Assembly: GCA_029465975.1 (NCBI GenBank)
Contig: CM055756.1
Coordinates: 7,751,805 to 7,815,804, forward strand
DNA length: 64,000 nt
From: Dallia pectoralis
Lineage: Eukaryota; Chordata; Actinopteri; Esociformes; Umbridae
Reading direction: 5' to 3'
The position numbers and the translations under genes were made by a program. This document shows positions 12,523 through 31,500 of this stretch, piece by piece. Position 1 is the stretch's first letter, and each line of letters opens with the position of its first letter. The notes beneath the pieces are model-generated. The model was not told where the DNA came from and did not search any database. It saw only the letters and a list, made by a program, of their open reading frames with translations.

Positions 12523-12868
12523 GAATCTACTTGTTCTAGCTGTCCTGCTGTGAGGGTGTAATGGTGAATCTACTTGTTCTAGCTGTCCTGCTGTGAGGGC
12601 GTAATGGTGAATCTACTTGTTCTAGCTGTCCTGCTGTGAGGGTGTAATGGTGAATCTACTTGTTCTAGCTGTCCTGCTGTGAGGGTGTAATGGTGAATCT
12701 ACTTGTTCTAGCTGTCCTGCTGTGAGGGCGTAATGGTGAATCTACTTGTTCTAGCTGTCCTGCTGTGAGGCTGTAATGGTGAATCTACTTGTTCTAGCTG
12801 TCCTGCTGTGAGGGCGTAATGGTGAATCTACTTGTTCTAGCTGTCCTGTTGTGAGGGTGTAATGGTGA
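12523..12868. repeat. 43-bp minisatellite, 8 copies
   Basis: Units start at 12523, 12566, 12609, 12652, 12695, 12738, 12781 and 12824, exactly 43 bases apart, each beginning GAATCTACTTGTTCTAGCTG. Copies differ mainly at one GGTG/GGCG/GCTG site and are otherwise nearly identical, which implies recent expansion. Confidence 0.97.
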
Positions 12869-13136
12869 AACGCAAACCACGACACGGCTCTAACAAACTT
12901 GCTCTAAGAGCCAATTTAACCTCCAGTTTGGAAAACACAAGAGTGCGGGGCCATCATGAAATATTTTCAAAAATATAACAAAAAATCAGAAACTCACATT
13001 TGAAACCGGATGTGTTTTTTGTGTGCATAACCTTAAAATGAACAAACGCTAGCCATGGAATGTTACATTTGAATGTGATTGCTTTTGATCTCCTGGGGCA
13101 ATATAACAGAAACACCAAGGGGGAGACTCACAATGA

Positions 13137-20567
<7,431 letters not shown>

Positions 20568-20614
20568 GTCCTCACGAGTTCTCCGTCTCTGTCGCAACAC
20601 TCTACTAGAGGGGG

Positions 20615-20625
20615 AACATGGCGGA
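20615..20625 (+). promoter_or_regulatory. YY1-like motif upstream of e4f1
   Basis: AACATGGCGGA, close to the YY1 core AAGATGGCGGC, lies about 50 bases upstream of the e4f1 ATG in a locally CpG-containing patch. YY1 sites near start sites are typical of TATA-less housekeeping promoters. Function is inferred from the motif only. Confidence 0.4.
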
Positions 20626-20928
20626 TTTACGACCGCGTAGTCATAACAACAAAGGGCCAAGAGCAGATGTATAATGTGTCTCAATATTATGAGAGCTGCA
20701 TTTTGTTTGGCAATATATACCAAATGTAGGTCATTTGTCATCACATATGCACATTGGCCAACGTTATGTGTTATTTATTTTTATTTATTTTTTAGCTTCT
20801 CCTAGAGGGATTTGATTAATTTCACTTTCCATTTATTCAATATGGACTTCACATAAGGTATCTTATTCGTGTGCGGTAAAATTGGTTTTATATTTCATAT
20901 TCGGAAATCTGCCAAAGAGGACGTTGAT

Positions 20929-21000
20929 ATGCACTGATAAGCCAAAACATTATGACAACCAGACTAATAATGCTAGAGATGTCCACATTCTCAGGATGTA
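20929..21000. mobile_element. Tc1-type terminal repeat remnant
   Basis: GCACTGATAAGCCAAAACAT followed by TATGAC resembles the end of a teleost Tc1 family whose members begin CACTGATCAGCCA. A related end appears at about 30335 in hagh. No transposase segment or opposite end was found nearby; the right limit is arbitrary. Confidence 0.45.
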
Positions 21001-21591
21001 TCCTGTCAAAGTGGAAACTGTGGCCCTTAACCGGGTGAGCCCCGGACAGGGCCCAACAAGCCTGAAATCAACCCTCCCACTTTACCAAGCATCAACCATG
21101 GGGCACCAGTCAACTTGCAAACATTCTGGGAAGGTCTAGCCCCCCTGGGTCATTTACTTATTCCAAATGTAATAATTAACTTTAATTTTATATTATTATG
21201 TATGTACTGTATATGCACCAACATATTATAATTTAATTTCGTTGTAGACATGTTAGTAATAGTAACTATTTTAGTTACAATACGCTAAACTGAATTTGGT
21301 ATGCTAAATAAAATGTGGCATATTAATTGAAGGGCAGAAATAGGGTTGAGGCAATTTTGGGGGAACAAACGTTATCCAACACCGCCATCTGCTGGTTATA
21401 TCCAGTAAGTACATTTTCCCCCGAATTGAGTCCCGCCCCTTGTAGCATTTTACCCAAAATGCATTGCACTCCATTGTCAACGTTCGGGCTATGTTGCGTA
21501 AGGCTACACCATAGAGCTACACAGGTGGCGTAAATAGTTTCATATTTCCCCAAACATCACTCGCACCAACTGCTTGACGGCAACATTAAAC

Positions 21592-21615
21592 ATGGTCGAT
21601 GGCGTCCCACTTTAG
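21592..21615 (+). promoter_or_regulatory. upstream ORF overlapping the ciao3 start
   Basis: ATG at 21592 opens a seven-codon frame (MVDGVPL, then TAG at 21613). It overlaps the ciao3 ATG at 21599 in another frame. The upstream ATG has a strong context (A at -3, G at +4). The ciao3 ATG has T at -3. Whether it is transcribed depends on the unknown transcription start. Confidence 0.5.
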
Positions 21616-24600
21616 TGGTGTTCTGCAGTTGACGGATCTAGATGATTTTATCACTCCTTCACAGGTGAATAACACATAATAATAACACGTACATGTACAC
21701 TATTTGGGCACGTTTCGGCAGATCAGTTCAAGTTAATGATGCTAGCTGGTTCGAGTAGGTACTCAACGTTAACACTTGAGTAATACTTGTTACAGTAGTT
21801 CTGACGTCTGATACTGGCAAAATATCAGTCTAACCTTTACATGCGTATGGACACAAAATGTTGGCATTGGTTTGATTTAATGCGGTCTTTCTCTATCGTG
21901 TCGACGTTAGTCTACAATTGCTAATTGAATTGGAATTACCATTTACTCCTAATCGACCAACCAATGCGATAGGATGCAGCCACTCAGTACCTGCAGTACA
22001 GGTACTGTCATTCACATGAACGGCTCCTATTCAATACCTAAGTCCAGTTTCGTAGACACAAAGATTCATCCTAGTATTAGACTAAAACAAATAATCTCAA
22101 TGGATTTTCTTTATGGACAGTCTGGGACCTGCCCACACAAGAACGACCCTAAATGTCTAATAATCATCTAAATTGTGTTTGCAGCAGTGTTCTGGCTTTG
22201 ATACTTCTTCATGCGGCTGTGTCTGTCCCAGTGTTTATTGTATGCACTTGGATGTGACTAAGAAGTGTGGTTGGCTGTCAGTGATTGTGCTTTTTACTTT
22301 TCCTAGCAGCGATGAGTTTAACTTGTTTTCCTTTCTTAGGAATGTGTGAAACCAGTAAAGTTGGAAAAGAAGCAAGGTAGATCTGTGGCGAAAATCCAAA
22401 TAGAAGATGACGGGACTTATTTCCAGGTTAACCAGGTGCGTACATAGGTTTTATTTTATATTTATATTAGGGCCGTCAATTTATTTAAAAAAATTAACTA
22501 ATTAATCGCACAATCCTGTGATTAATCGCGATTAATCGCATTGTCCCCAAGTTGTTTGAAACAATGAAATAAATCAATTTACACAATGAAGTATATTTTA
22601 AATACATTATTTTATGATAGTCTCTCCTGTGAACAATACAGAATAGTCATTCTTATCAAATATAGCAACTTTATAAACAAAGTGTTGAAGTGCAAGTTAT
22701 ATATTTAAACCCTGAAGGTTATCAAAAATACTGGATCATCTTGGCAATAGTCCAAATGAAATAAAACATTTTTAAAAACAAAATGACAAAGTGTAAAGTG
22801 AAACCATCAATGTCAAAGATAGATTATTTTAGAATTTAAGCCTATAGGCCAAAATAATTGCACTATATGTAAAGATGCCAGATTAATTTTAAAGAAGTCT
22901 ATAACAGCCTTTGTAATATGAATGACAAACAGAATGAAGTGAAATTAAGTTTGGTTATGTCGGGTTGGTTAGGGTCTCCATGAGTGACGTTCTCTGCTTT
23001 CTCCAGCAGGTTATGTCTCAAAACAATTGTTTTAGAGGGTAGATTGTATGATGGGGATCCCAATGCAATTGGAATGATTTATTTCAGTCCCTTGTCTTCT
23101 ACTGTGTTTATTGGGCGGCAGTTTCTATCTATTTATCTAAAACATCGGTTAACAGTTACTTGTTTGGTCAAAAGCCCGATTAGGCGCACATTACTGCAGT
23201 AACGCGGATTGCAACATCAATAATGATCGGGTGTTTCTCTCCTATAGACTCTCTAGTAACGTAAATAATGACCATGTGTTTTGCTTTTATATGATAAACT
23301 AAAGACGAGCTGCTTCTATGGTATTTGAATTCGGCTTTGCAAACGAAACCGAAACTTAATAAAGTGGTGCGTTAATTGCGTTAAATTATTTTAACGCGTT
23401 AAACATTTGAAATTAACGCATCAGATTAACGCGTTAAATATCCCAGCCCTAATTTATATATATCCAGCAACAGCTTTGGGGTCAGTAGGCACCAACTTGT
23501 AAACATAATCGGACTTTATATGTAAACTATTGAGATTCTGGTGTTTGTCTTCACTCTCTTGTCTAGTCTATCAACAGTCTTCCTCCGTCTTCTTTGTCTC
23601 TAGGACGGCGGAAAGCAGAAGCTGGAAAGAGCTAAGATCTCCCTGAACGACTGCTTGGCCTGCAGTGGCTGTATCACTTCTGCAGAGAGCGTCCTAATTA
23701 CACAGCAGAGTCATGAGGAGATCTACAAGGTGCTGCGCAACAACAAGGTAGTGTTATTTGTATTTCGGTTAACTCCTTATCAGCGAGATATAAAGAGACG
23801 TTTATTACTCATTGTTCTGGAGAGCGGTCTGGACGGGATGTTCTACAGACATGTAATAACACATTGCTTTAACTATCTGAAGACCCGCCAGGCATACTGA
23901 ACCCAGAGTGTGGGCTGATGATGATGTTGATGATGTCTGTATCGTTGACTGTGCCTGCTTGGTGTTCCCTTCCAGGCAGGTGTACCAGAGCAGAAAGTGG
24001 TGGTGGTGTCTGTGTCCCCACAGTCCAGGGCCTCCCTGGCCGCACGCTACAGCCTGAGCAGCAGTGAGGCAGGCCGGAGGCTCACCGGATTCTTCAAGGG
24101 CCTGGGTGAGTGGTCAGGTTAATTGTAGATTAGCGATCTACGTTCTTTATTAGCATAAAGTGTGCTGATATTTCTCTTGTGTTTCAGGGGTCCGCTATGT
24201 GTTTGACACCAGCTTCAGCCGGTCCTTCAGCCTGTTGGAGAGCCAGAGGGAGTTTATAGAGAGATTTCGTCGGCGGGACCATGACAAGCAGGCCTTGCCC
24301 ATGCTGGCTTCTGCCTGCCCAGGTAACCAGCAGGACTTTATCCCCCGAGTTTCCCAGACCGATAACCAGAAAGCTGAGCTGATGTTCGCAAAGCATTTCA
24401 AAGAATCCCAACCAGCATGATAACTTTATTAATTTGAATGTGAGGGCCAAAACTCCTTAATTCTGCAATAGTAGAATATACAGGTTTTGGCATTTCACAT
24501 TCCGAGACACTTAACGGCTATGGGCCCTGGTCGTTTGCTGGTCCAGAATTAACACAGGCTTGTGTTGTGTTCAGGTTGGATCTGCTATGCAGAGAAAACC

Positions 24601-26754
24601 CATGGAGAGTTCATCCTACCCTACGTCAGCACCACCCGCTCGCCGCAGCAGATGATGGGCTCTCTGGTGAAAGGATTTCTGGCCGGCCAACTGGTTAGTT
24701 AGACTGCATTGAACTTATTAAGTGTTTGTTATGGAGTGTACATGATCAGGTGACTCACACTCAGTTTTAGCTGTGCCACCCTCCTGGTTCTTTCAGGCAC
24801 AACTACAGTGGAAGCTTAACTTCACCTAAACTGCCCTGTCCCATGTTAATGATACCCCACTGGTGGTCGTGTGCGTTCTTTTTTTGTGGTGAATATGGCA
24901 ATGAATGCCTGCAGCGCCTTACAATTGTCACACCATCGAATTCTGCATGCCCCTATCATGCCAATGTGTTGTTTTGCAAATTTTGTCAATGGAGCTGTTG
25001 TTTTCAAAATACACTTAACACATGTTAGTTTGCAGTAGGATTTGTAGCGGGAAAACATTTGTAATTCTTTTAGAATGTATGAGGCATTTTGACAGGTGTA
25101 GATGTCGAATAGGACTTGGTACATGACAAACAATACAAGAATGAGTTTGCCAATGTTGTTGCAGGATCTGAGCCCTGAGCAAATCTTTCATGTGACCGTG
25201 ATGCCCTGCTATGACAAGAAACTGGAGGCGTCCAGGCCTGACTTCTACCTGAAGGAGGCTGAAACCAGAGAGGTGGACTGTGTCATCACCTCAGGTAGTC
25301 ACGCAATGTGTAAGGCAGGTGGTTGCATTGGATCTTAAAATGTGAATTGTATAATGCATGGTTGTTTATTTTTTTAATTACAGGAGAAGTTCTGAAGATG
25401 TTAGAGGAAGAGAAATTATCCCTGAGTGATGTGGAGTCAGCCCCATTAGATACAATGTAATGGTTTGAAATCCACATTTGCATAGAAATCAATACTGTGT
25501 GTGTGTGTGTGTGTGTGTTTGTCAAGTGAACAAATCCACAGCTGCTGTGTTTTCCATTGTGTCCCTGCAGGTTCAGTAGTGTGTGTGGTGAGGAGTTTAC
25601 AGGCCATGCTGGTAGTGGTTCAGGAGGATATCTCCACCATGTGTTCATACACGCTGCCACGCAGCTGTTTGGAGAAGAAGTGAAGGAGCTTACCTACAAG
25701 ACACTGAAGTAAGTCAGCCTGGCCCTGCAGTAATACAGGCCCTGTTATAGTAGCGAACTCGTCTGTGCTAATTGCTGTTACTTGTGGAATCGATGAAACA
25801 GTGCAGGTGAGTGGTACCTTCGGCCCATTGATCTTGACTGCTGCCTCCGGGGCAAATTTAATCCTGAAGGATGGGATTGAATCTGGCCCACAGATTTTAA
25901 AGTCTCATCTTTTCTCACTGTCTTTACCGTCGATGGAGAACTGAAATGCTAGAAAACATACATGGAAAAATGTGTGCTGGACATGACATTAAACTGCTGT
26001 CCAATGTTTCCAGTAGTGGCTGCTCAGCCTTTATATTGTTATGGAGGAATGTTGGCCCACTTCTATACAGCGCTGCACCCCCCCCCCCATGTGTGGGTTA
26101 CTGAGATGGGTCGTCTCTATGTCTTTTCCTGATTGACCTGTCCTCCTACAGGAACAGGGACTTCCAGGAGGTCACCCTGGAGAAAGACGGCGTCGTCCTG
26201 CTGCGTTTTGCAGCCACCTATGGCTTCCGTAACATCCAAAACCTAGTGCAGAAACTCAAGAGGGGCAAGTCACCCTACCACTTTGTAGAGGTCATGGCCT
26301 GTCCATCAGGTAAAACAAAGTAACAGTTTCTGTTGGCTTACATTTAGTTAAAGTAATACGTAATTGCAGATACTTTACAACAGGAAGGAAAATTATCATA
26401 ATCTTTATTTGGATGTTGAAATGTTTGTTACGACCACACATAGGCTAACACAGGCCCGTCTATTATTATGGTCAACTAAAACCCTCTGTGTGTGTGTGTT
26501 CTGTGAGTACAGGATGTCTGAATGGTGGAGGGCAGGTGAAGCCGTTACCCGAGCAGGACAATAAGGAGCTACTACAGCGAGTTGAGGATCTGTACCGGGC
26601 TGAGCAGTGTGTGGTTCCTGAGGAGGAACAGCGTGTGGCGGACATCTACCACACCTGGCTACATGGTGTGGGTGAGGAAAGGGCCAGGGAGCTGCTACAC
26701 ACACAGTACCACGCTGTGGAGAAAACCAACAATGGGCTGTTGGTCAAATGGTGA
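21599..26754 (+). CDS. ciao3: cytosolic iron-sulfur assembly component 3 (NARFL)
   Basis: Eleven exons: 21599-21664, 22340-22435, 23604-23747, 23976-24105, 24188-24322, 24575-24693, 25165-25294, 25384-25456, 25571-25708, 26152-26309 and 26513-26754. They total 1431 nt, 476 aa, the same length as human CIAO3. The start MASHFSGVLQLTDLDDF matches the family. N-terminal [4Fe-4S] ligands are Cys24 and the LNDCLACSGC cysteines 71, 74 and 77. The iron-only-hydrogenase-like core carries the second cluster set in SACPGWICY, VMPCYDKK and MACPSGCLNGGG, and the protein ends in a tryptophan (LLVKW). CIAO3 links the early cytosolic Fe-S scaffold to the CIA targeting complex; it is not a hydrogenase. A hAT element fills most of intron 2. 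Confidence 0.97.
22468..23451. mobile_element. non-autonomous hAT-type element with intact target duplication
   Basis: The 984-bp insertion has ends TAGGGCCG at the left and, reverse-complemented, TAGGGCTG at the right. It is flanked by a perfect 8-bp direct repeat ATTTATAT at 22460-22467 and 23452-23459, the target-site length expected of hAT transposition. Subterminal regions are rich in self-complementary motifs (GATTAATCGCGATTAATC at the left, TTAACGCGTTAA at the right). No transposase frame is visible. It lies in ciao3 intron 2. Confidence 0.9.
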
Positions 26755-28500
26755 AGGAGAGTTCCTGGATGCTTAACAATACCAGTTAGGTGGAAGAAAA
26801 TGGCAAGTCATAATGTTGACAGCCATTTCCTCTCACCTGTGTAGTTATTTTACATCAAAGGAAAGGAATGATCAGCGTTGGTACCGGTAGTCCTTCCTTT
26901 CACCATCTTGTCTGTACTGGTTGACTGCAGAACTGTCCGTTCAACTGAATTGAACACATGCTGTTTCTGACCATTTCACAATCTCAGCCAGGCCAAAGAA
27001 GATTTGCCTCATTCATTCATACCAGCATACAATATAGCCTGTATTCATTTTAAAAGTCACCAAGCCTTTTCATAGCAGACCTTTCATAATGTATTCCAAA
27101 GGTTATATTCTGGTATGTTAATTGTATAGGCTTCTGTGGTTGATTGTAGACTAGTTATATGCGCTGAAAATGTTTTTTTCTGATAAATACATTGTTTAAA
27201 TGTATGTAATCATCCCTGCCTTATTTATAATTACAACATGGAACAGTTTGTTTTTCTTAATCTAGTACATGTTCATGCTGACTGGGGCTGGAAGACTTTA
27301 GTAACATTTTTGTAGAAGATTGATGGCAGATCAGCAGAACTAAATTTGCTATTAACCCACGATACACAATAACATTGTAGACAGAGTACACAATGGATGT
27401 AGTGACATGTGGTTTCGCCAATGTTGTATTGTAATAGCTTGTAGCCCCTTAGGAGGCATTCCAATGTTGGGTTTATTGTAGATTGAATTAATCTACCAGA
27501 CAGGTATGTTGTTGAATTGGACATTGAAGGGTGCAACGTCCTGCTAAAATTATATTACGCAGGTAAAAGGAAGGACAGTTCTCACTGTCCTAAAACCAAA
27601 TATAACTAGCCTTTTGCTGTTGCCATATTGGTTTTCCTCCTGTGTTAAGGCAATCTTTTTAGAGGGCTTTAAACGTTTTCGGGCTACTTGTCTGTAGTCG
27701 TTGATTGGCTCATTCCTGCAGATTGTAAGGTTGTTGTACACGTAGCTTTTGATTAATAGATCAAACACTGAATGACTATATAGGACAAGTCCAATTGTTT
27801 AAAGCAGCACCTTTTAATTTACAACTCCAGCCATCAAGCCATCCAAAACAAATAGTAATTGATTCCATTAAAGGATTACACAATATATACATCATATAAA
27901 ACATCCTTAAGTGAACATATGTACCTTAACAAATAAAACCAGTCATGAAGCTTAACAGACCAGAAGCAATCTAAACAAATTTACAATAATGCACACGTTT
28001 TCAAACATCATCCTTACACTTCATACCATGTGGTTCTTTTGAATGGTAAATTGGTTTAGTATTTATAAGCTACAAAATAGATTTTTTGTAAATTATCCTG
28101 ATTAAAGCTGACATCGTTATTGCTGTCCAGATTAATATTTAAACAAATTATGCAATTGTTATCGAGTCCACTATACTTTATTTACAGTGTTATGACGGGA
28201 CAACTGTGTCCTTTCCACTACAACCTCAAATGGTAATACAGTTTAGTTTGACGCCGACATTGTTCATCCGAGTCAAATTGCAGCGGTTACGTTGCTACCC
28301 TTTCTAGTACAGAATTAGTTTATGGACAAAATATGAGGATTGAGAACAGACTGCATACATGTAATGCCAGGTTTAAATAAATCCCTACCCAGTTCTACAA
28401 TCAGATTGGGTTTTCTGTGTAGTGATTCTGTAACAGCTTGAAGTGCACTGATACACAAGGTGAACAGATTTCCGGATTTTACTAGACCCCGATTCTGCAG
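26755..28500. other. tail-to-tail region between ciao3 and hagh
   Basis: Both flanking genes end here, ciao3 from the left and hagh from the right, so it should contain both 3' UTRs. It is AT-rich with no supported coding exon and no canonical AATAAA close to the ciao3 stop. Small open frames at 27273-27768 look like noise. Confidence 0.6.
28177..28182 (-). other. candidate hagh polyadenylation signal
   Basis: TTTATT on the plus strand reads AATAAA on the minus strand, about 320 bases beyond the hagh stop codon. Other A/T-rich hexamers occur further on, so the site is only a candidate. Confidence 0.4.
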
Positions 28501-31500
28501 TCACTCCTTTGGGACCCGGAAACCATCTTTCTCCTTCCGGATACTCCGCATGGTTTCAATCGGGTCGTTCTGGCCAGAATGCTCTTGTACAGACTTCTCT
28601 CTGTCATGGAAAATAGAGGTTTAATGTGATTACATAAATTGGCTCACTACGAAGTAGACAATTTAATTTTGATGATAATATCTCTTCTCCCCTTGCCGTT
28701 CTCTAGAACACAGTCTAAGAGGGCATTTGTTGATTTTTTTATGCTTGAATAAGACATCTGCCATTCTCGTGCTTGCATGACCAAGGTTCCTTACCTGACT
28801 CTCATGAATGGGTTGATTTTGAATTCCTCAGCCAAAGTAGAGGGGATTGTGGGCTCTCCGTTACGGACTTTCTCCTGCAGAAACAGAAGCTACTTTTCAA
28901 CTACGATTCCCTTAACATCCCACACTATGAAATAATAACGACACAATATATACCTTCGCCCACTCTAGTTTGTCCTTGACGACCTCGTTGTCAGGCTCCA
29001 CGTGTCGAGCAAACTTCAGATTATTGACGGTGTACTCGTGACCACAGTAAACACGCTGAAACACAAACAACATTGTTCCCATCTGCCGCGTGATAAAAGC
29101 ATGCGTGCTAAACTCGTCTAGAGGGAACGAGTCTGTGAATATTTTGATAATACATTGTTGTTACGTTGATTTGATTTATTTTTTAATGAGCGATAGCAGA
29201 ATATTTACCGTTTCAGGAGGCAGACGGCCCAGCACATCAATTAATGCTCTGTACATCTGCTCGGCCGAACCCTCAAAGAATTTGCCACAGCCGGCGACAA
29301 ACAGCGTATCCCCTTTCAAAATAAGAAAATGCAACGGTTAAAAGGCATCCGTGAAAAGTGCCTGACGGAACAGATGAACTGACTATGGTGTAAAGTGACT
29401 CGTTATAGAGATCCTCTGACTAGAAAAATAACAAACTTGGGTTTATTTATGGATTTAGACAAGTCACGTTGATAAGTTACTGATAACTGACCTGTAAAAA
29501 CAGCTGGGGGCTCCGTGCTGTTGTCTTTGGTCACAAGGTAGCAGATATGGCCAGTGGTGTGGCATGGAGTAAACAAACACTTGACATTGAGTGAACCAAC
29601 CTAGCAACAAGAGCAGTTATTTTAGGCCCTTCATGGTTATCACATTAGATCGTGTGTTACTGTCAGGAGTACGGCATTACTTTGAACGTGTTGGAGTGTT
29701 TGACTTTCTTCGAAAGGGCATCCACGCGGTCATCTCCTCCGTACACCGCGAGTCCAGGGATCAGTCTCACCATCTTCTCATTTCCTCCTGCATGGTCCCT
29801 GTAGAGACAACACATGGTAAACAGAGAGCCTATAATTACGCTCCGTTAAATTGTGCGTCACGCAGTATAATGTGTAGAACTTAACAGAGCTCCCGACCAA
29901 GTAATGTAAAGGTTGCCAAATGGAAGTCCAGGGCCAGTTGACCCTACTATCGCAATTGGTATCTGTAAAATATGTCTGACCTGGAGTGACCCAAGGCGTG
30001 ATGAAAGCGATATTATTCATTGACAGGGCACACGCCCTAGCTCAACACAGCTATCCCTAACTGACAGTTAAGTACACAGAGAAACAGTCCAACAACTACT
30101 TGAAGCGATTTATGAACGAAACACAAATTGTACATACTCATTGTTTTTCCCCTCTAATGCACAATATTATTTAAAAAATCTGAAAGTGAACAACAAGAAA
30201 ATTATGCTCCATTCAGAAATGAATAGTAGTCACAGACAATCACATCACTAGTTGTTGAATAATACTGTGACAAATGATCATTCCACTATTACTGAAACAG
30301 ACGTTTTAGAACCTTCCTGAAAATAAAAGTAATCTACACTGACTGGCCAAAACATTATCACCAACAAACCGAATATGCTGTTGATCATCCACATGCTACC
30401 AAAACTACACTGACTAAACAATGCATGGCCTCTATAAAATTCACGACTCATCAAAACAGGCTCCACTGCTCCAAGGCCCAGTTCCGATGCTTGCATGCCC
30501 ATCGTAGACCCAGATACTCTGGCCATAAAAATTTGGCCCGTGTCAAAGTTGCGTAGGGCTTGTCTACAAGAACAGATTGTTCACTTACCATCTAATCTAC
30601 CCAGACCTTGACATGTGCTCTTGTTAGGAGATTATCAACGTTATTTACGTCACCCGTGGTCAAAATGTTCTGTCTAATCAGTGCAATCCAGAAATGTCAC
30701 CGAAGATAAATAGACAGCGAAAATTATTCATTGTTGATTATCTTAATCTTACACTGAAATACACTCCAAACTTTTTGAGTTGACAATGGTCATAAAATAA
30801 AAGCTCAGAGTTGTCTCCTATAATGTTTAAGGTGGGATAACCCCCTTGAATAGAGGAGACCATCCCTCCGTTTAGAAATGATGCTTTAAATAGTGGTTCT
30901 GCATGCAGGACCGACGACAAGTTCCAATGAGGCTTAGATAACGTTTGCTTACTGTATGTCGCAGTGAGATAAGAGACTTTACTTTGGCAAAATGGCAAAA
31001 TACAGAGGCCGGTCAGCACGGAGAGGATGTGCAATTATCTAATGAGTAACACCTTAAAAAAAAAACAAAAAAAACAGTTGCTTGTCTCACCAATGGTGAT
31101 GGGTGGTAAGGACTGTTGTCAGTCTCACGCCGTGCTTTTTGACAGCTTCTAGAACCTGAGGAAACGTCAAATGATCACACATTAAATGCATACAATACAA
31201 ACGTCTGACAGACTAAAGTAAAAACCAACGAAGATCTCTCAGTAAGGCGCTAGGCCACCATCAGATGACGTAACAGCTTCAACGCGTCGTGGCTTAGATT
31301 ATAACGAGTCACTGGACCCTGAAGGACGGAGCACCATTCGAAACCTAAATGCATCATGACTAATTGTAACTAATATGTAATGCCCTACCTTCAGTGGCTC
31401 AACTGGGTCTACGACGGCAGCTTCCTTTGACTCCACATCAATCAGAAGGTACATGTAATTGTCACTGAGGGCTGGCAGCAGTTCTATCTTCATGTCGCTC

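Larger units (their letters stand above)
20568..21598. promoter_or_regulatory. divergent intergenic region between e4f1 and ciao3
   Basis: About 1.03 kb separates the two start codons, which point away from each other. Both promoters must lie in or near it. Most of it is AT-rich rather than CpG-island-like. A Tc1-type terminal-repeat remnant starts at about 20929 (CACTGATAAGCCAAAACATT), so the spacing has been altered by transposon insertion. Confidence 0.55.
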
